Positions 59,983-64,000 of a DNA stretch of 64,000 nt are shown in pieces. The stretch lies in assembly GCF_035440685.1 (NCBI RefSeq), contig NZ_DAORMW010000023.1. One strand, given 5' to 3'. The DNA is from Accumulibacter appositus. GTDB taxonomy: Bacteria > Pseudomonadota > Gammaproteobacteria > Burkholderiales > Rhodocyclaceae. A program made the translations under genes and the position numbers. A model generated the notes under the pieces. That model made no database searches. It was not told the DNA's origin and saw only the letters and a list, made by a program, of their open reading frames with translations. Position 1 is the first letter of the stretch. Each line of letters starts with the position of its first letter.

Positions 59983-61011
59983 TCATCCCGAAGCCGTACT
60001 ATACACCGCGCAGTTCCCGCCAGCCGCCAGCAGGCGCCGGCGAAAATCGAGGCTCTGGCAGCCGCACAGCGTCGCCAGGGCGAGATCGGCGGCGCGCTGC
60101 AAGTCGGTTTCGCTGACGATGGCCGCCGCCGCGGCGCGGTCGATGCGCTGCGTCGCAGCGCGAAAGCGGGCCAGCTTGCGGGGACTTGCCAGCACCACCC
60201 CCTGGCGGACGCGAAAGCCGCAGAACTGCATGCCGGCGTTGCTTGGCGCGATGCGCACCCGTGCCTTGAGGCGCAGGCCGCGTTCTTCCTGCAAATGAGT
60301 GCTGAGCGCGGCCAGGCTGCGCTCAGCGTCCTGCCGGCTGTCGCAGGCCCAGAAGATATCGTCCATGTAACGTACGACTTGGCCGCAGCCCGGGTGCGCG
60401 AGCAGCAGCCGGTCAGCGCTGTCAAGGTAGGCGTTGGCGAAATGCTGCGAGGTCAGCGCGCCGATGGGCAAACCTCGTCCCGGTCCACTGGTCGTCCCGG
60501 ACTCGATAATGCGCGCCAGCAAACGCAGAAAGCGCGCTCCCTTGAAGCGCCGCGCGAGCAGTTCGAGCAGGAGGTCGTGGCGGATCGACGGGAAATAAGC
60601 GTCGACATCGACCTGGACGAAGATCGGCCAGGCGCGCAGGGCGCGCTGCACTGCCGCCACGGCGGCATGCACGCCCTTGCCGGGTCGGCAGGCGTAGCAG
60701 CCGTCGACCAACATGCGCTCGAAGCGTGCTTCGGCAAGGTTGAGAATCGCGTGATGCAGCACGCGGTCGGCAAAGCACGCGGCGTGGATGGTGCGCCGTT
60801 TGGGGTCGTGGATGACAAAGGCGCTGGCCCGTCCGGCCGGAGCGCGCTCGCCGAGTATGGCGTCGGCCAGCTCGTCAAGGTGGTGCTCCAGACGGGCGAG
60901 AAAACGCGCCACTGCCGGCCGTCCGGCCTTGCCGCGCGCAGCCTTCCAGGTCGCCAGAGCGAGGTTCTGCCGGTCGGCCAAAGCTTCCAGCGTGATCGCC
61001 TGACGGTGCAC
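59983..61011 (-). CDS. DGR reverse transcriptase
   Basis: 342 aa from a GTG at 61011, 10 bp after the HRDC gene stop. RT motifs: FVIHDPKRRTIHA, VQVDVDAYFPSI (catalytic Asp in motif 3, about residues 133-143), the DGR-type motif 4 IGALTSQ (about 183-189) in place of the usual QG, and YMDD (about 215-218). It copies TR RNA to cDNA with adenine-specific errors and delivers it to the VRs. The frame extends upstream to 61254, but that part overlaps the HRDC gene and is Arg-rich, so it is left out. The start site is inferred; no strong ribosome-binding site. Confidence 0.95.
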   Translation of the reverse strand: MHRQAITLEALADRQNLALATWKAARGKAGRPAVARFLARLEHHLDELADAILGERAPAGRASAFVIHDPKRRTIHAACFADRVLHHAILNLAEARFERMLVDGCYACRPGKGVHAAVAAVQRALRAWPIFVQVDVDAYFPSIRHDLLLELLARRFKGARFLRLLARIIESGTTSGPGRGLPIGALTSQHFANAYLDSADRLLLAHPGCGQVVRYMDDIFWACDSRQDAERSLAALSTHLQEERGLRLKARVRIAPSNAGMQFCGFRVRQGVVLASPRKLARFRAATQRIDRAAAAAIVSETDLQRAADLALATLCGCQSLDFRRRLLAAGGNCAVYSTASG

Positions 61012-61021
61012 GTTTCGCCGC

Positions 61022-61492
61022 CTAGGCCGGCGCCAGGGCCTGTTGCAGGACGGCGAGAAAGCGCTCGGCGTAACGTTCCAGTCGCGCCGGACCAACGCCG
61101 TCGATGGCTCCGAGCGCTTCGAGCGTGCGCACCCGTCCGCGCACCATGTTGGCCAGCTGCTCGTTGGTGAACACCGCGTACTGCGCCACCGCCTCGCTCT
61201 CGGCGATGCTCTTGCGCAAGGCTCGCAACTGCACGAAGACCGCGAAATCGGCATCGTTCAAGACCTCGCGATAATCGATCCGGCGAGCGCTGCCCTGATC
61301 GGCCTTCAAGGCGTCTGGCAGCGGGCCAGGGCCGGGCGCCAGACTGACGCAGATCGCCCAGAACGACGCTTCGCCGGCGGCCACCAGCTGGCGCTCGACG
61401 CTGAGCACGCGACTGGCGGCGAGCAGCTGGTTGAGTTCGGCCTCGGCGGCGCCCGGATTGCACGCCGGAATGGCGAAAAAGCGGTAACTCAT
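61022..61492 (-). CDS. DGR accessory protein, HRDC domain
   Basis: 156 aa. The C-terminal half has the HRDC helical pattern: VFTNEQLANMVRGRVRTLEALGAIDGVGPARLERYAERFL. The N-terminal part (residues 1-70) is unknown. HRDC-domain proteins replace Avd as the accessory in some DGRs; it may help the RT bind nucleic acid (inference). AAAGGA precedes the ATG at 61492; a GTG directly before it is an alternative. It sits between target 2 and the RT, both on the same strand. Confidence 0.85.
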   Translation of the reverse strand: MSYRFFAIPACNPGAAEAELNQLLAASRVLSVERQLVAAGEASFWAICVSLAPGPGPLPDALKADQGSARRIDYREVLNDADFAVFVQLRALRKSIAESEAVAQYAVFTNEQLANMVRGRVRTLEALGAIDGVGPARLERYAERFLAVLQQALAPA

Positions 61493-61528
61493 CACTGCAA
61501 ATCCTTTTTCAAAACGCCTGCCGCTGGC

Positions 61529-64000
61529 CTATTTCTTTTTGCCAGGGGAGCGTCGGAAAGCGCCGCCGAGCTTTTCGAGCAGTTTGTCGACGCCGCTTCG
61601 CGGCGGTTCGGCAGCCGCCGAACCGCCGTGGCCTTGCCGTCCCGGCAAGGCCGGTAAATCCTGCGGCCCCTCCGGGGCCTCCGACCGCTTCTCGTGCCGG
61701 AGGCGCTCCGCGCCCGCCGCTTGACCGGCGGACCTCAGGGAAAAGCGGAACCCCAGGTAGAGGGAGCGGTAGACGCGGGGCCACTGGTCGCGGTACGCGG
61801 AGCGCAGCCTCCCGGCAGCGTAGAACCACGAGCCGCCGCGCACGACGCGGGGGGCTTCCCTGTCCTCCGGGCCGCGCGGGTTCTCGTGCAGTTCGCCGTC
61901 GTACGGCCGCTGCCCGTCCGCACACCATTCATCAACGTTGCCGTGCATTTCATACAGCCCCCAGTCGTTGGGCGCAAAGGATTTGACCGGCACCGTCTTG
62001 TTCCGGCTAAGGCCTTTGGCGCCGCCATCATAGGGACGATCGCCGTTGTAATTGGCCTGCGCCGGGGTGATCGTCGCGCCGAAGCTGAACGGCGTCTCGC
62101 TCCCGGCACGGCAGGCGTATTCCCATTCCGCCTCGGTGGGCAGGTCGACCTTTACCCCTGGCAGCATCCCCTGCGCTTTTTCGAGGAAGGCTTGCACGTC
62201 GTCCCAGTTCACCTGCTCGACGGGATTCAGAGGGGCGTCCTTGAAGTGGCTCGGGTTGCGCCCCATTACCGCCTGCCACAATGCCTGCGTGCACGCCGTG
62301 TCGGCCAGCCAGTAGCCAGCCGTCAGGCGCACCCGGTGGCGCGGCCCTTCGTCGCTATGGCGCTCCGCCTCGTTGTCTGGCGAACCCATCGAGAATTCCC
62401 CTGGCTCGATCCAGCGAAAACGCTGCACGACGCCGGCGAAGTCTACGTCGAGGTAGAGGCCGTGGCGGTCGCGTGCCATCGCCTTTGCCCAGGCTGGGCG
62501 CGGCGTCCGGACGAAGCGATAGCTGCGGCCGGCGCTATAGAGCGAGATACTGCTCAGCTCGGTGGCAAGTCCGACCGGCAGTGGCAGCGGGATGTCGCCG
62601 GCTTCGATCCAGCTATTCCGCCGGCCAGCCGCGGGGCTGCTTTCGCAGACGACGCCGCCCTGGTAGAGAATGCCCGGCCAGCGAACAGCTTCGTCCGGCG
62701 CCGGGTGTAAAAAGAAGCGATCGTCCTGCTGCTGCAGCCAGCAGCGGCGCTCTGCCATTCCTTGCCGGCCCGCGTTTCGCGCTGCAGCGATGTCGGCAGC
62801 CTGGAAGCCGTCTGGAATCTCGCTGTTGCCGGTCAAGGCCCAGAGCGGCGCAAGCAGCGTGGAATTCGCTTCTACCCAGCCGCTATCCTTTCCATGGCGG
62901 TAGAGCAGGTCACGGGCGTAGTCGGGGGCATCGCCGGGCGTGTCCTGCGGATGAGCGGCGAAACGGGCAAACCACTTTTCTGCCTGCTTCACCGGCGCTT
63001 CGAATTCCGGGCTCCTGGCGAGCTCGGGCGGCACGTGCGCCCGCCAGATCAGCAGCTCCGCATTCTCGGTCGAACGCCCGCGCCAGGCGTGCGCGTACAA
63101 GGTGCGGCGCAGGATTTCCTGTTGCTCGGCGGGACCGATCTCCTTCTGGAAGCGATCGCGGTAGGTGGCGACGTGGTCCGGCGCTATCTCGCAGAAACGG
63201 TAACCTGCCGCCACCACCGGTGCGTAGGACCAGACGATGGCTTCCAATCCGGGCTCGGCGGCGGATGCCGGGCTTATGCTGCGCAAGGAACGCAGCAGAC
63301 CGGGTTCGACGCGTACGCAGCAGGCGATGCGCGCAAGCAGGGTTTCCCGCAGATGCGCCGTGTTGGCCGAGTTCACCGCCCCTTGCGGCCGGACCGGGCG
63401 CATGCCGTGCTCGCCATTGAGGCAGTGCACGCGGCCGTGCCGTGCTGCTTCTTCCGGGACCAGGCTCGGCGACATGGGTACCCAGGCGACGGGTGGTGTC
63501 CCGTGTTCGGCCAGACCTTGCATAAAGGTTTGCCACGCTTGCGCCTTGCCGGGGTCGCCGGCGAGTAGTCCAAGGTCACCGAGCAGCAGCACCTGTGTGC
63601 CGGGAGCGGGCAGGGGGATCGGGCGCCGGGTGGCAACTGCCCGGCCGCGCCCGCGTTGCACCGAGAGAGTGACGAAGGGCGACTCGTTGACCACCCACAG
63701 GCTCAGGTTGCCATCACCATGCCGGCGGGACACTTCGCGCCAGAGTTGAGCGTAGTCTTTCTCGTAGGGCAGCAGGCGGTCGGCGATATCGATGACCACC
63801 AGCAGTTCGCCGCCCCAGTGGGTCAGGCGACGTCGCGGCAGGCGCAAGGGCGTGCGCCCGCGTGACAGCGCGCCGACCAGCGCCGGCACATCCGGTGGGC
63901 CGAGATGTGGCCGGGCCAGCGCCCGCTGCAACGCGGGCCACAGGCGAGTGCGGCTGACGAGGGGCACGAATGGCGCCTCGCCGCTTGTCTCGCGTGGCCG
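61529..64000 (-). CDS. DGR target protein 2 (large, vWA-like plus FGE domain, VR2), N-terminus off the edge
   Basis: At least 823 residues in view; the frame is open at the window edge. Residues near the visible start (LTHWGGELLVVIDIADRLLPYEKDYAQLWREV and TQVLLLGDLGLL) look like the vWA-like/SAV_2336-type domain of bacterial conflict systems (inference). The middle is helical. The C-terminal ~250 residues repeat the FGE/C-type lectin domain of target 1 almost word for word (DEGPRHRVRLTAGYWLADTACTQALWQAVMG and LPTEAEWEYACRAGSETPFSFGATI), and residues 704-745 (counting from a GTG at 63967) are VR2. A 67-residue Pro/Gly/Lys-rich tail follows the VR. First gene of the DGR operon as far as seen. 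Confidence 0.88.
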   Translation of the reverse strand, partial: RPRETSGEAPFVPLVSRTRLWPALQRALARPHLGPPDVPALVGALSRGRTPLRLPRRRLTHWGGELLVVIDIADRLLPYEKDYAQLWREVSRRHGDGNLSLWVVNESPFVTLSVQRGRGRAVATRRPIPLPAPGTQVLLLGDLGLLAGDPGKAQAWQTFMQGLAEHGTPPVAWVPMSPSLVPEEAARHGRVHCLNGEHGMRPVRPQGAVNSANTAHLRETLLARIACCVRVEPGLLRSLRSISPASAAEPGLEAIVWSYAPVVAAGYRFCEIAPDHVATYRDRFQKEIGPAEQQEILRRTLYAHAWRGRSTENAELLIWRAHVPPELARSPEFEAPVKQAEKWFARFAAHPQDTPGDAPDYARDLLYRHGKDSGWVEANSTLLAPLWALTGNSEIPDGFQAADIAAARNAGRQGMAERRCWLQQQDDRFFLHPAPDEAVRWPGILYQGGVVCESSPAAGRRNSWIEAGDIPLPLPVGLATELSSISLYSAGRSYRFVRTPRPAWAKAMARDRHGLYLDVDFAGVVQRFRWIEPGEFSMGSPDNEAERHSDEGPRHRVRLTAGYWLADTACTQALWQAVMGRNPSHFKDAPLNPVEQVNWDDVQAFLEKAQGMLPGVKVDLPTEAEWEYACRAGSETPFSFGATITPAQANYNGDRPYDGGAKGLSRNKTVPVKSFAPNDWGLYEMHGNVDEWCADGQRPYDGELHENPRGPEDREAPRVVRGGSWFYAAGRLRSAYRDQWPRVYRSLYLGFRFSLRSAGQAAGAERLRHEKRSEAPEGPQDLPALPGRQGHGGSAAAEPPRSGVDKLLEKLGGAFRRSPGKKK
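61714..61731 (-). repeat. Hairpin just downstream of VR2
   Basis: CCGCCG, loop of 6, CGGCGG: a perfect 6-bp stem 2 bp after the end of VR2 in the coding sense. A 5/6 version is found at the same place after VR1. DGRs need a hairpin near the initiation site in the target. Confidence 0.65.
61734..61857 (-). repeat. DGR variable repeat VR2
   Basis: 124 bp, matches the TR at all non-adenine positions and differs at 16 template adenines. Its set of changes is different from VR1, so the two targets are diversified on their own. Confidence 0.95.

Noticed and set aside
59983..61011. Group II intron or retron reverse transcriptase
   Set aside because: No maturase or HNH domain and no msr/msd-like region; the motif 4 IGxxxSQ and the adjacent TR/VR pair fit a DGR.
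61012..61254. N-terminal extension of the RT frame
   Set aside because: It overlaps the HRDC gene in another frame and is Arg/Ser/Pro-rich; the RT homology begins just after the GTG at 61011.

Overview
The window is GC-rich chromosomal DNA of a denitrification-capable betaproteobacterium. It looks most like the Rhodocyclales (Candidatus Accumulibacter or Propionivibrio relatives). This placement rests on gene content: DUF2863, the DUF2249/hemerythrin/permease cluster beside hemN and fnr, cytochrome cd1 nitrite reductase, a PEP-CTERM protein behind a sigma-54-type promoter, and a glycogen operon. It is an inference from families, not from a marker gene search. About 55 genes are supported, with one tRNA. 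No rRNA, CRISPR array, insertion sequence or prophage was seen.

Layout. 0-2 kb: a group II PLP decarboxylase. 2.3-9.2 kb: a Na+/K+-ATPase-like P-type ATPase, msrB-msrA, two hotdog proteins, a tartrate/D-malate-type dehydrogenase and an SH3 protein. 9.3-14.5 kb: divergent argP/argO, then the SOS operon lexA-imuA-imuB and a bacteriohemerythrin. 14.7-22.4 kb: the glycogen operon pgi-pgm-glgC-glgA, then DUF1015. 22.5-33 kb: selD, copZ, copA, a SafE-like protein and hemN read leftward; fnr, a SirB2/permease/DUF2249/hemerythrin operon and a universal stress protein follow, with FNR boxes between them. 33-37.2 kb: a retropepsin, a Nudix CoA pyrophosphatase, a decayed cobD/cbiB-family pseudogene and a thiolase. 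37.4-43.4 kb: the biotin operon bioA-F-H-C-D and DUF2863. 43.6-50.5 kb: a 1403-aa SNF2 ATPase, queA and tRNA-Leu(CAA). 50.7-57 kb: menA, uroporphyrinogen-III methyltransferase, nirS, a cytochrome c, ppsR, an SDR and a nirC-like cytochrome. 57.2-58.3 kb: the PEP-CTERM protein.

The most striking region is 58.7-64.0 kb, a complete diversity-generating retroelement (DGR) read on the minus strand. Its order is: target gene 2 (open at the window edge), an HRDC-domain accessory gene, the reverse transcriptase, the template repeat (TR), and target gene 1. Both targets end in a formylglycine-generating-enzyme (FGE)/C-type-lectin domain carrying a 124-bp variable repeat. By direct base-by-base reading, VR1 differs from the TR at 18 positions and VR2 at 16. 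Every one of these is an adenine in the TR coding strand, and no non-adenine position differs. That is the signature of adenine-specific mutagenic retrohoming.

A second genome-scale signal is a family of ~125-bp intergenic elements with three hairpins (family A: five full-length-type copies, one truncated copy and one fragment), all in the same orientation. A second short palindromic family (B) has one copy nested inside an A element. Both families sit almost exactly in gene junctions, in one case filling the whole gap between two co-directional genes.
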